Program-made: the position numbers and the translations under genes
Notes under the pieces: generated by a model
What the model was told of the DNA's origin: nothing
Databases searched by the model: none
Seen by the model: the letters and a program-made list of their open reading frames with translations, nothing else
Shown: positions 34,666 to 42,865 of the stretch, piece by piece
Layout of the letters: every line of letters starts with the position of its first letter
Position numbering within the stretch: the stretch's first letter is position 1
DNA from: Actinocatenispora comari
GTDB lineage: Bacteria > Actinomycetota > Actinomycetes > Mycobacteriales > Micromonosporaceae
DNA length: 64,000 nt
NCBI RefSeq assembly: GCF_017312725.1
Contig: NZ_BOPO01000045.1
Coordinates: forward strand, 1 to 64,000
Direction of reading: 5' to 3'

Positions 34666-34800
34666 ACGTCCGGGCGTGCGGTCCCGGCCGCTTCGGATGC
34701 GACGTCCGCCCGTGCGGCGTCGGCGGCCTGCGGTTCGACGTCCGGGTGTGTGGTGTCGGCCGCGTCCGCTACGACGCATCCGGGCGAGTGGCCTCGGCCG
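34666..34800. repeat. 36-bp tandem repeat, ~3.7 copies, over the phosphopantetheinyl transferase end
   Basis: Units start at 34666, 34702, 34738 and 34774, opening ACGTCCGsscGTGyGG. The stop of the reverse-strand gene (34769-34771) lies in the array. In that gene's frame the units read RTS-RP-P-like 12-residue repeats beyond the stop. Same period and same relation to a gene end as the array at 3212, but different sequence. Confidence 0.82.
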
Positions 34801-35563
34801 GCTCCACCGCGACGTGCGGATGGGGGGACGCGGCCGTCGGCTCACGCCGAACCGGCGCCGTCCCGGCCCCGGCCGTCAGGTCGGTGATCTCGCGCCGCGT
34901 CACGCGCGGCGCCGCGGTGGTCGCGAGCGCCGCGGTGTACCCGTCGGGTACCGGCAGGGTGGTCAGGGTCAGCGGCTCGGTCGGCCAGCCCGGCGGCGGT
35001 ACGGCGAGCCGCGCGGTCGGACCGTCCACCTGGACCGACGCCAGCGGTACGGTCAGGCCGTGCCCGGCGAGCTTGACCGCGGCCTCCTTGCGCGTCCACA
35101 GCCGCAGGAACTGCGCCGATCGCTCCGTGGCGGGCAGCGCGTCGAGGTCGGCCTGCTCGGCGGCGGCCAGGGTACGGGCGCCGAGCAGGCCCGGGTCCAG
35201 CCGGCGGTCCAGCCATTCGATGTCCGCCCCGACCCGGCACGCCGAGGACCAGGCGAGCAGCACCAGCCGGCCGGCGTGCGACACCGAGTAGTCCAACCCC
35301 GGCGCGCCCCGCAGGTACGGCTTGCCGTGGTCGCCGCCGTCGGAGCACAGCCGGCAGCTCCGGCCGATCTCCACCCGCTCGGCCGGCACCCCGAGGTACG
35401 CCGAGCCGAGCAGTCGCTGCAGCGCCCGGGACAGCACGAACAGCCGCCGTGCCTCGACCGACACGTACCGCGCGGAGCGTTCGGTCTCGGCGGTCGACAG
35501 CAGCGGCTCCGCCTGCCCGGCCAGGACCACCGCGTCCGCCACCCACACCTCGACATCGGCCAT
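34769..35563 (-). CDS. 4'-phosphopantetheinyl transferase, Sfp type
   Basis: 264-residue enzyme that moves phosphopantetheine from CoA to carrier proteins of polyketide, peptide or siderophore synthases. Motifs: GKPYLRGAPGLDYSVSHAG (~80-98), VGADIEWLDRR (~112; metal-binding Asp and Glu) and LWTRKEAAVKLAGHGL (~155-170; W-x-x-KEA). Length suits the two-domain Sfp class. The ~25 C-terminal residues run into a tandem repeat. ATG 35563 is 17 bp from the divergent acetyltransferase start, leaving almost no leader for either gene. No carrier protein is in the window, so it acts in trans. Confidence 0.93.
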   Translation of the reverse strand: MADVEVWVADAVVLAGQAEPLLSTAETERSARYVSVEARRLFVLSRALQRLLGSAYLGVPAERVEIGRSCRLCSDGGDHGKPYLRGAPGLDYSVSHAGRLVLLAWSSACRVGADIEWLDRRLDPGLLGARTLAAAEQADLDALPATERSAQFLRLWTRKEAAVKLAGHGLTVPLASVQVDGPTARLAVPPPGWPTEPLTLTTLPVPDGYTAALATTAAPRVTRREITDLTAGAGTAPVRREPTAASPHPHVAVEPAEATRPDAS

Positions 35564-35622
35564 GCGACACAAGGTAGGGAATGGGTTTGTCCGCCGCCGC
35601 ACCGGCCGGCATCATGCACGCC

Positions 35623-36615
35623 ATGACGGATCGCGAAGTTCCCACGATCGAGTGGGCACCGGTCACCCCCGAGCGGTACCAGGAGTGGCTCGCGCCGGTG
35701 CGGGTCCGCCTGATCGAGCGCGTCCGCACCGGCACCGCGGCGGCCGAGGCGACGGTGGACCGCGCGCTCGGCACGATGTTGCCGGACGGCGCCGGTACCC
35801 CGGGCCAGCACCTGCTGTCCGCCCGGGCCGGCGGCGAGCCGGTCGGCCAGGCGTGGCTCGCCCTGTCCGGGCGCACCGCGCTCGTGCACGACCTGGCGGG
35901 CGAGCAGCTGCTGCCGGCGCTGGAGCAGTACGCCGCCGGGCTCGGCGCCGACACCATCAAGATCACCGTGCTGGGCCGGGACCGGCAGCTGGCCGCGCGG
36001 CTCGCCGAGCAGGGGTACCAGGTGGTCAACACCCAGATGCGCCTCGCGCTGGCCGACGCCACCGACGCCGGCCCGCGGCGCGAGCTGCGCCCGATGACCG
36101 CCCACCAGTGGACCGCGTTCCGGGCCAGCCAGGAGCGCGACTACGCGGCGGAGATGCTGCGCGCCGGCCAGTGCGGTACCGAGGCCGAGGCCACCGAACG
36201 CGCGGAGCGGGAGCTGACCGAGCTGCTCCCCGCCGGCCGCGACACCCCCGACCAGCAGTTCCTGATGGGCTACCACGCCGGCGAACCGGTCGGTTTCCTC
36301 TGGTACAGCACCGAACCCGACTCGGCCTTCGTTCTCGACCTGCTGGTGTACGAGCAGCACCGCCGGCGCGGCCACGCCGCCGGGATGCTGCGCGCCATGC
36401 ACGACCGGTGCCGCGACGCCGGCCTGACCGCGGTCGGACTGTCGGTGTTCGGCTTCAACGACGGCGCCCGCGCCCTCTACGACGCCCTCGGCTACCACCC
36501 CACCGAACAGGTCCTCGGCAAGCGGCTCGGCCCGGCAAGCCCGGCCCGGCAAGCCCGGCCTAGGCCGGCGTCGGGTGGGCGGAATTCTGTCGGTGGGGGC
36601 GGGCAGGATGGCGGC
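35623..36615 (+). CDS. GNAT N-acetyltransferase, stop codon lost, frame open into ligA
   Basis: About 305 residues of tandem GNAT fold: a degenerate N-terminal repeat (~1-150) and an active C-terminal one (~155-305) with [23 protein letters not shown], the acetyl-CoA pyrophosphate loop (R/Q-x-x-G-x-A), and [20 protein letters not shown]. Substrate unknown. The frame has no stop: after KRLGPASPA it continues through a ~26-residue Gly/Arg linker to the ligase ATG at 36616. A 14-bp duplication at 36528 explains this (see findings). Start uncertain: ATG 35581, 35614 and 35623 are in frame; the last fits the domain best. Divergent from the phosphopantetheinyl transferase. Confidence 0.82.
36528..36560. 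repeat. 14-bp tandem duplication at the GNAT/ligA junction
   Basis: CGGCCCGGCAAGCC stands at 36528-36541 and 36542-36555, followed by a partial third copy CGGCC and then TAGG. With a single copy the acetyltransferase would end at TAG right here; with two, the frame shifts and reads CCT AGG. Confidence 0.92.
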
Positions 36616-38715
36616 ATGACGGTGCCTGTTGCGCAGATCGTGGATGTCGCCGCCTACACGCGGGCGGTCGAGGAGGCGGTGGCGGCGGCCGCCGCCTACT
36701 ACGCGGGCGGTGGCTCGCCGCTGGACGACGACGCGTACGACGCGCTGGTGCGGGGCATCGCGGCGTGGGAGGCCGCGCACCCCGACGAGGTGTCGCCCGA
36801 CTCCCCGTCCGGGAAGGTCGCCGGCGGTGCCGCGGAGGGCGACGTGCCGCACACGGTGCCGATGCTGAGTCTGGACAACGTGTTCTCGCCGGAGCAGTTC
36901 GAGGCGTGGGCGGCGTCGCTGTCGCGGCGGCTCGGCCACGACGCGGAGCGGTTCAGCGTCGAGCCGAAGCTGGACGGGTTGGCGATCGCCGCCCGGTACG
37001 TCGGCGGGCGGCTGGCCCGGCTGATCACCCGCGGCGACGGGACGGCCGGGGAGGACGTCTCGCACGCGATCGGCACCGTCGACGGCCTGCCGGCCGAGCT
37101 GGCCGTGCCGGTGACGGTGGAGGTGCGCGGCGAGGTGTTGATGACGACCGTGCAGTTCGAGCAGGCCAACGAGGCGCGGGTGACGCACGGCGGCGAGCCG
37201 TTCGCCAATCCGCGCAGCGCGGCGGCGGGCAGCCTGCGCGCCAGGGACCGCGCCTACCCGGCGACGATGACGTTCTTCTGCTACGGCCTGCTGCCGCTGC
37301 CGGACACCGAAGCCGCCCTGGCCGCCCGGCTGGCCGATCTCGCCCACGGCGAGCTGATGGAGCTGGCCGCCGAGTTCGGCGTGAACACGACGGCGACCAC
37401 CCGGGTTCCCGGCGGCACGGCCGCGAGCGTGGCCGACGTGCTGGCGCGGATCACCGAGATCGCGGCACTGCGGGCCGAGCTGCCGTTCGGCATCGACGGG
37501 ATCGTGATCAAGGCCGACCTCGCCGCCGACCAGCAGGCCGCCGGGTCGGGTTCGCGGGCCCCGCGGTGGGCGATCGCGTACAAGCTGCCCGCGGTGGAGA
37601 AGATCACCCGGCTGCTCGACGTGGAGTGGAACGTCGGCCGCACCGGCATCATCGCCCCGCGCGGCGTGCTGGAGCCCGTCGAGATCGACGGTGCCATCAT
37701 CACCTACGCGACGCTGCACAACCCGGCCGACATCACCCGCCGCGACCTGCGGCTGGGCGATCAGGTCATGGTGCACCGCGCAGGCGATGTCATCCCGCGC
37801 ATCGAGGCACCGGTCGCGCACCTGCGCACCGGAGCCGAGCAGCCGATCGTGTTCCCCGAGGTGTGCCCGCGCTGTGGCTCGGCCATCGACACCAGCCAGG
37901 AGCGCTGGCGCTGCGAGCGGGGCCGCGACTGTCACCTGGTGGCGTCGCTGTCGTACGCGGCGGGTCGTGACCAGCTCGACATCGAGGGGCTGGGCGGCAC
38001 CCGCGTCGTGCAACTGGTCGAGGCCGGGCTGGTGGCCGACCTCGCCGACCTGTTCACCCTCACCCGGGATCAGCTGCTCGCCCTGGACCGGATGGGGGAG
38101 ACCAGCGCCGACAACCTGCTCGCCGGTCTGGCCGCGGCCAAGGCGCAACCGCTGTCGCGGGTGCTGTGCGCGCTCGGCGTCCGCGGCACCGGCCGGTCGA
38201 TGTCCCGGCGCATCGCCCGGCACTTCGCCACCATGGACGCCGTCCGCGCCGCCGATGCCGAGGCGTTGCAACAGGTCGACGGCATCGGTGCCGAGAAGGC
38301 GCCCTCGATCGTGGCCGAGCTCGCCGAGCTGTCTCCGCTGATCGACAAGCTCGTCGCCGCCGGGGTGAACATGATCGAGCCCGGCGCGGTTCCGCCGGCC
38401 GTCGTCGAGGAGCCGCACGACGGCGACGACCCGACCGCCGCGGGCGACGTCGGCCCGCTGGCCGGGATGACCGTGGTGGTCACCGGCGCCATGAGCGGGC
38501 CGCTGGCGAAGCTGAGCCGCAACGAGATGAACGAACTCGTCGAACGCGCCGGCGGCCGTTCCGCCAGCAGCGTGTCGAAGAAGACCAGCCTGGTCGTCGC
38601 GGGGGACAACGCCGGTTCGAAACGCGCCAAGGCCGAAGACCTCGGCATCCGCCTCGCCACCCCCGACGAGTTCGCCGCCCTCGTCGCCGACCTGCTCGAA
38701 CCGAGCGGCCCCTGA
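36616..38715 (+). CDS. ligA: NAD-dependent DNA ligase LigA
   Basis: 699 residues from ATG 36616, full family length. Ia and adenylation domains with the active-site lysine in [11 protein letters not shown] (Lys ~118), [16 protein letters not shown] (~195), [11 protein letters not shown] (~294) and the OB fold; four-Cys zinc finger CPRCGS...WRCERGRDC (~417-438); helix-hairpin-helix domain (~460-590); BRCT domain from [21 protein letters not shown] (~615) to the end. It seals nicked DNA using NAD. The ligase frame is continuous with the upstream acetyltransferase, so it may be made as a ~1,030-residue fusion, alone from 36616, or both. The sequence looks divergent from a housekeeping LigA (for example [12 protein letters not shown]); a second copy elsewhere is likely but unproved. 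Confidence 0.93.
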   Translation: MTVPVAQIVDVAAYTRAVEEAVAAAAAYYAGGGSPLDDDAYDALVRGIAAWEAAHPDEVSPDSPSGKVAGGAAEGDVPHTVPMLSLDNVFSPEQFEAWAASLSRRLGHDAERFSVEPKLDGLAIAARYVGGRLARLITRGDGTAGEDVSHAIGTVDGLPAELAVPVTVEVRGEVLMTTVQFEQANEARVTHGGEPFANPRSAAAGSLRARDRAYPATMTFFCYGLLPLPDTEAALAARLADLAHGELMELAAEFGVNTTATTRVPGGTAASVADVLARITEIAALRAELPFGIDGIVIKADLAADQQAAGSGSRAPRWAIAYKLPAVEKITRLLDVEWNVGRTGIIAPRGVLEPVEIDGAIITYATLHNPADITRRDLRLGDQVMVHRAGDVIPRIEAPVAHLRTGAEQPIVFPEVCPRCGSAIDTSQERWRCERGRDCHLVASLSYAAGRDQLDIEGLGGTRVVQLVEAGLVADLADLFTLTRDQLLALDRMGETSADNLLAGLAAAKAQPLSRVLCALGVRGTGRSMSRRIARHFATMDAVRAADAEALQQVDGIGAEKAPSIVAELAELSPLIDKLVAAGVNMIEPGAVPPAVVEEPHDGDDPTAAGDVGPLAGMTVVVTGAMSGPLAKLSRNEMNELVERAGGRSASSVSKKTSLVVAGDNAGSKRAKAEDLGIRLATPDEFAALVADLLEPSGP

Positions 38716-38796
38716 GGTTCCGCGGCGCTTCCGGCAACGCCGCCGAGCGCAACCGCCGCAGCACGCCGGGGCGACCGAGCCGGCGACGAGGACGTC

Positions 38797-39774
38797 TCAG
38801 CCGGCGTCGGCGGCGACGAGGGCGTCGCCGAGCGGGGTACGCCAGTACAGCACGGTGCGGCCGGAGCGGCGGCGCAGCACCACTCCGGCCTGCAGCAGCA
38901 CCCGCAGGTGGTTGCCGACCGCACCGATCGGCAGCTCCAGCGCGGCGGCCAGGCGGGTCGGGCTGGCCGGCTCGTCCAGCAGCCGCAGCAGCGCGGCCCG
39001 GTTGGCGCCGACCAGCCCCGGCAGCCCGCCGGTGCGCCGGGCGTCGGTGTCGGCCAGCCGGCCGGTCACCGGGTAGTAGATCGCGTACGCGCGCGGTTCG
39101 GCCCAGCCGACCCAGGTGCCGTTCGCGTGTACCGGGACGAAGTACAGCTCGGCGTCGCCGGGCAGTGCCCGGGTCGGCCGGTCGTAGCTGTTGATCCGCA
39201 GTTCGCCGTCGCCGATCCACTCGCGATGCCGGCCCAGATCCCGCAGTACGGCGGCCCAGCCCTGGCCGGCGAGCCGGGCGGTCCGGGCGACGATGTCGGC
39301 GCGCAGGACGCGTTCCCGCCGCGGCCATTCGATGTCCAGCGTGTGCGTCCAGACCCAGCCCAGCAGGCCGGTGGCGACGTCGGCCAACCGGGCGCCACGC
39401 AGCGCGGTCGGCAGTTGCCGCATCGCCGTTTCCTCCAGGTCGGCGCGCAGTGTCGCGGTGGGGACGGCGGCCAGCGCGGCCAGCTCGTCCTGGATGCTCG
39501 CACCGGGCGCGATCGGCGGTGCGCACAGGTAGCCGGCCAGCCAGCCCGGCCGGCTGCCGCGGCGGTCCCGGAAGCTGCACTCCAGCAGCGCCCGGCGGCG
39601 CGGCATGGCCGCCAGCATGTCCGCGAAGGCCTGCCGGTGCGCCGCGTGGAACGCGCGCTCGGTGGCATCGGTGGGGCGGGTGAGCGCCTTCAGCGCCGCG
39701 ACGAGCTCGGCCCGCGGCGAGACGGTGAATCGCGCCCGCGCCAACAGATCCACCGGAACGCGCCAGGTGCCCAA
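38797..39774 (-). CDS. DUF5937/ArsR-type winged-helix regulator
   Basis: 325-residue regulator. The first ~225 residues form the helical DUF5937-type domain (VDLLARARFTVSPRAELVAALKAL, then WLAGYLCAPP). The C-terminal winged helix (~240-320) is ArsR-like: GANRAALLRLLDEPASPTRLAAALELPIGAVGNHLRVLLQAG (in stretches), and VLRRRSGRTVLYWRTPLGDALV. No metal-binding Cys motif is seen, so it is probably not a metal sensor. It is divergent from the MFS gene across 61 bp and most likely controls that exporter. ATG 39774. Confidence 0.85.
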   Translation of the reverse strand: MGTWRVPVDLLARARFTVSPRAELVAALKALTRPTDATERAFHAAHRQAFADMLAAMPRRRALLECSFRDRRGSRPGWLAGYLCAPPIAPGASIQDELAALAAVPTATLRADLEETAMRQLPTALRGARLADVATGLLGWVWTHTLDIEWPRRERVLRADIVARTARLAGQGWAAVLRDLGRHREWIGDGELRINSYDRPTRALPGDAELYFVPVHANGTWVGWAEPRAYAIYYPVTGRLADTDARRTGGLPGLVGANRAALLRLLDEPASPTRLAAALELPIGAVGNHLRVLLQAGVVLRRRSGRTVLYWRTPLGDALVAADAG

Positions 39775-39835
39775 GGTTTCGCCTCCACGCGAAACAGTAC
39801 CGGGACGGGGCGGCGTGCGGGCATGCTGCTTGCTC

Positions 39836-41062
39836 GTGCGTACCTATCGGGAGCTGTTCGGGGTAGCGGAGTTTCGGACCGTGTTCGGGGTGCAGTGCCT
39901 GACCATGGCGGCCGCCGCGGTCGGCAGCCTGGCGCTGGGCACGATCACGTACGCGGCCACCGGCAACGCGGTGCTGTCCGGCCTGGCCATGTTCGGCGGG
40001 CCGCTGCTGCGGGTGATCGCCTCGTGGTTCCTGCTGTCCGCCTCGGATCTGCTCCGGCCGCGGCAGGCCCTGCTGCTGATCGCGGGGGCGACCGGGGTCG
40101 CCGACGGGTTGCAGGCGATCCCGGGGCTGCCGTCGGGCGCCCGGTTCGTGATCCTGGCACTGCCCTGGGTGGTGATGTCGGCGACCGGCGGGGCGATCCA
40201 GGCGCTGGTCGCGGACATCCTGCCGGACGGCAGCTACGTGTTCGGCCGGGCCACCCTGAACATCGCGATCGGCGGCATGCAGGTCGTCGGGTACGGCCTG
40301 GGCGGCCTGCTGCTCGTCGCCCTCGACACCAGCGAACTGTTCCTCGTCGCGGCCGGCGCGTCGGCGCTGGCGCTGCTGCTCGTCGCGGTCGGCATCGGGG
40401 ACCATCCGCCCCGGTCGACGGCCGCCTCGGTGGTACGCCGGGCCCGGCAGGTGAACGTCTCGCTGCTGCGTTCCCCGCTGGTACGGCCGGTCTACCTGGC
40501 GGGCTGGATCCCGAACGGGCTGGTCGTCGGGTGCGAGTCGCTGTTCGTCCCGCTCGCCGGCGGCCGCGCCGGCTACCTGTTCGCGGCGACCGCTGCCGGC
40601 ATGCTGCTCGGTGACGTGCTGGTCGGCCGGTTCGTTCCCGCGAGGATCCGGGACCGGCTCGTCGAGCCGCTGCGGTTCCTGCTGGCCGCGCCGTACCTGC
40701 TGTTCCTGCTCCGGCCGGCGCTGCCGGTGGGGCTGGTGCTCGGCTTCGTCGCCTCCGTCGGGTACGCGGCGAGCCTGCCGCTGCAGGACCGGCTGGTGCG
40801 CAACACCGAACAGCAGATCCGCGGCCAGGTACTCGGCCTCAACTCGACCGGCATGATGGCGATGCAGGCGATCGGCGCGCTGGTCGCCGGGCTGCTCGCG
40901 CAGTCGTTCGGCGGCGGCACGGCGGCCGCGGCGACCGCGGTGGGGCTCGTCGGCTGCGCGTCGCTCGCCACCACCGCGCTGCTGGTACCGGGACTGCGCC
41001 GGTCCCGGCTGCTCGCCGCCGCGGAACGGCCAGCGCCCGTCGCCGCCCCGAGCGACACCTGA
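39836..41062 (+). CDS. MFS transporter
   Basis: 408-residue major facilitator with about 12 helices. It opens RTYRELFGVAEFRTVFGVQCL, the standard N-terminus of enterobactin-exporter/macrolide-efflux-like MFS proteins, with GLAMFGGPLLRVIAS and VVGYGLGGLLLVALDTSELFLVAAG typical of that group. The N- and C-terminal halves are joined at ~195-215. GTG 39836 is chosen; TTG 39830 is an alternative, and the nearby ATG 39822 is in another frame. The neighbouring divergent DUF5937 regulator and the short intergenic region suggest locally controlled efflux. Confidence 0.86.
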   Translation: MRTYRELFGVAEFRTVFGVQCLTMAAAAVGSLALGTITYAATGNAVLSGLAMFGGPLLRVIASWFLLSASDLLRPRQALLLIAGATGVADGLQAIPGLPSGARFVILALPWVVMSATGGAIQALVADILPDGSYVFGRATLNIAIGGMQVVGYGLGGLLLVALDTSELFLVAAGASALALLLVAVGIGDHPPRSTAASVVRRARQVNVSLLRSPLVRPVYLAGWIPNGLVVGCESLFVPLAGGRAGYLFAATAAGMLLGDVLVGRFVPARIRDRLVEPLRFLLAAPYLLFLLRPALPVGLVLGFVASVGYAASLPLQDRLVRNTEQQIRGQVLGLNSTGMMAMQAIGALVAGLLAQSFGGGTAAAATAVGLVGCASLATTALLVPGLRRSRLLAAAERPAPVAAPSDT

Positions 41063-41076
41063 TCGCCGGCGGCCCG

Positions 41077-41093
41077 GGGTGCGGCCGGCACCC
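41077..41093. terminator. Short hairpin between convergent MFS and kinase genes
   Basis: GGGTGC (41077-41082) pairs with GCACCC (41088-41093) around GGCCG. Short stem, no T-tract; weak support. Confidence 0.3.
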
Positions 41094-41188
41094 GGTCGGA
41101 CCGCAGCGGGCCGTCGGGCGCCGGCCGGCCGGCTGGTGGCCGGAACCGCAACGCAGGTGTGGAACAGCAAGGTAGGGCCGGCGCGCGG

Positions 41189-41893
41189 TCAGAGCCGGAC
41201 GACGGCGTCGGCGGCCCGCCGGGTGCGCGCCACCAGGTCGGCGTTGCGCTGGTCGCTGCCGTGCGCCCAGGCGTGCGCCAGCGCCGGCGGCCGGCCGTAC
41301 CCGAGGTGCCGGTTCACCAGCCGGCGCAGCCGCAGTGCCTCGTCGACCGCCACATACCAGCAGGTGTCGAGCAGGCCGCGCACCGGCGACCAGGGCGGCT
41401 CGTCCAGCAGCAGGTAGTTGCCCTCGGTGACGACCAGCCGGGCGGTCGCCGGGTCGACGGCGAGCTCCGCCGCGTACGACTCCTCGATCTCGCGGTGGAA
41501 CCGGGGTGCGTAGACGACCTCGCCGCCGGCCCGGATCCGGCGCAGCGTCGCCACGTACCCGGCGGCGTCGAACGTGTCCGGCGCGCCCTTGCGGTCGGCC
41601 CGGCCGAGCCGGTCGAGCGTGGCGTTCGCGAGGTGGAAGCCGTCCATCGGCAGCAGGCAGGCGCTCGCGCCGAGTGCGGCGACGACACGTTCGGCCAGCG
41701 TGCTCTTACCGGCGCCGGGCGGCCCGACGATGCCCAGGATCGGCAGGCCCGGCCGGTCCGCGAGCGCTCGCGCCGCGGCGACGGCGGCGTCGACCCCCAC
41801 GATGTCGGTCGCGCCCGCCCCGGAGGTGTCCCCTCCGGCGACGGGTTCGTCTCCGGTCCGGCCCGGAGACGAGCGACGGCCCTCGGCGGCCAC
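41189..41893 (-). CDS. P-loop nucleoside/fructose kinase family protein (uridine-kinase-like)
   Basis: 234-residue soluble kinase of the uridine-kinase/PanK-like P-loop group. Walker A is IVGPPGAGKSTLAERV (~53-68); MDGFHLANATLDRLGR (~85) is the acceptor-binding segment; YAPRFHREIEES (~128), LVVTEGNYLLLDEPPW (~152) and RRLVNRHLGYGR (~193) follow. This set matches the family sometimes annotated FrcK or YggC. The acceptor could be a sugar or nucleoside; I cannot choose. A ~35-residue low-complexity N-terminus precedes the fold. It starts 3 bp after the MOSC gene stop, so both are in one operon. Confidence 0.85.
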   Translation of the reverse strand: MAAEGRRSSPGRTGDEPVAGGDTSGAGATDIVGVDAAVAAARALADRPGLPILGIVGPPGAGKSTLAERVVAALGASACLLPMDGFHLANATLDRLGRADRKGAPDTFDAAGYVATLRRIRAGGEVVYAPRFHREIEESYAAELAVDPATARLVVTEGNYLLLDEPPWSPVRGLLDTCWYVAVDEALRLRRLVNRHLGYGRPPALAHAWAHGSDQRNADLVARTRRAADAVVRL

Positions 41894-41896
41894 CGG

Positions 41897-42721
41897 TCAG
41901 CCGAGCGTGATCGGGTCGTCGAGCCGGATGGTGCCGGTCTGCAGCGGGATCAGCCGGACGCCGAACCACACCTTGCCGTCTTCCCGTCGGTGCCGGGACA
42001 GGGTACGGATCGGCTCCTTGCCGTGGATCCGGGTGTCCGGGTCGATGGTGGTGAGCACGCACCGGTCGCACCGCTCGGCGAACCGGAACGGTACCGAGCC
42101 GATCGTGACCCGGTCCCAGCCGTCCTCGGCGAACGGCTCCGCCGCGCCGTCGACCACCACGTTCGGCCGGAACCGCACCATCGACAACGGGTCACCGGCC
42201 GGCTCGCCGTGGTCCGCCCTGGTGGCCGTCACCCACTCGTTGAGCCGGTCCAGCGACGCGATCGTGGTCAGCAGCAGCGGCCCGGTGTCGGCCAGGCTGA
42301 CGCGGTCGCCGTCCCGCCCGCCGTGCTTCGCGCCGACCGCCCGCCGGCGCGGATCGTCCTGCCAGCCCAGCCGTACCGGCTCGGCCAGCACCTCGGACAG
42401 CCAGTCGTCGGCGGTCTTGCCCGCGGCGAGGCACCGGTCCAGCCGGCTGATCGGGGTCGGCAGCGGCTCGGCGTCGCCGGCCGGGTGCGGCACCGTCAGC
42501 GGCTCGTACCCGGGGGCGGACAGGACGAGGCCGTCCGCCGTCGGTGTCGCGGTCACCGTGAGCATCCGGTCGTTGGTCCGGGCGGTGAGCGTGTCGCCGG
42601 CCGCGTCGACCACCAGCCAGCGCCGGTCGTCGCGCAGCCCCCACGGCTCGACCGACGCCTCGGCCAGCTCGCTGCCCCGGGTCGACTTGACCGGGTAGAT
42701 CCGGATCCTGCTCAGCCGCAT
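41897..42721 (-). CDS. MOSC domain protein (YcbX/mARC-like)
   Basis: 274-residue molybdenum-cofactor sulfurase C-terminal-type protein. N-terminal MOSC_N: SRIRIYPVKSTRGSELAEASVEPWGLRDDRRWLVVD (two stretches). The MOSC domain holds FRPNVVVDG (~187) and the probable Mo-ligand Cys in AERCDRCVLTTIDPDT (~218), followed by IRTLSRHR. Homologues reduce N-hydroxylated compounds such as N-hydroxypurines or detoxify hydroxamic acids. ATG 42721. Its partner downstream is the P-loop kinase. The Moco-dependent narG elsewhere in the window means the cofactor is available. Confidence 0.87.
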   Translation of the reverse strand: MRLSRIRIYPVKSTRGSELAEASVEPWGLRDDRRWLVVDAAGDTLTARTNDRMLTVTATPTADGLVLSAPGYEPLTVPHPAGDAEPLPTPISRLDRCLAAGKTADDWLSEVLAEPVRLGWQDDPRRRAVGAKHGGRDGDRVSLADTGPLLLTTIASLDRLNEWVTATRADHGEPAGDPLSMVRFRPNVVVDGAAEPFAEDGWDRVTIGSVPFRFAERCDRCVLTTIDPDTRIHGKEPIRTLSRHRREDGKVWFGVRLIPLQTGTIRLDDPITLG

Positions 42722-42865
42722 GCCGCCCAACCTATCCGCCACCCCGCCGTACCGCTGTGCGCTACCACACTGCCGCGCCGCACCGGCGGGGGCCAGTGGC
42801 TGTCGGTGGACCTCGTGCTCGGCTGCGCCGGGCCCCTGATCGGGGTCGCGAGGCCCACCAGCCAC

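Noticed and set aside
34603-34887. Forward frame starting at the third operator half-site
   Set aside because: It is made by the 36-bp repeat and runs antisense to the phosphopantetheinyl transferase.
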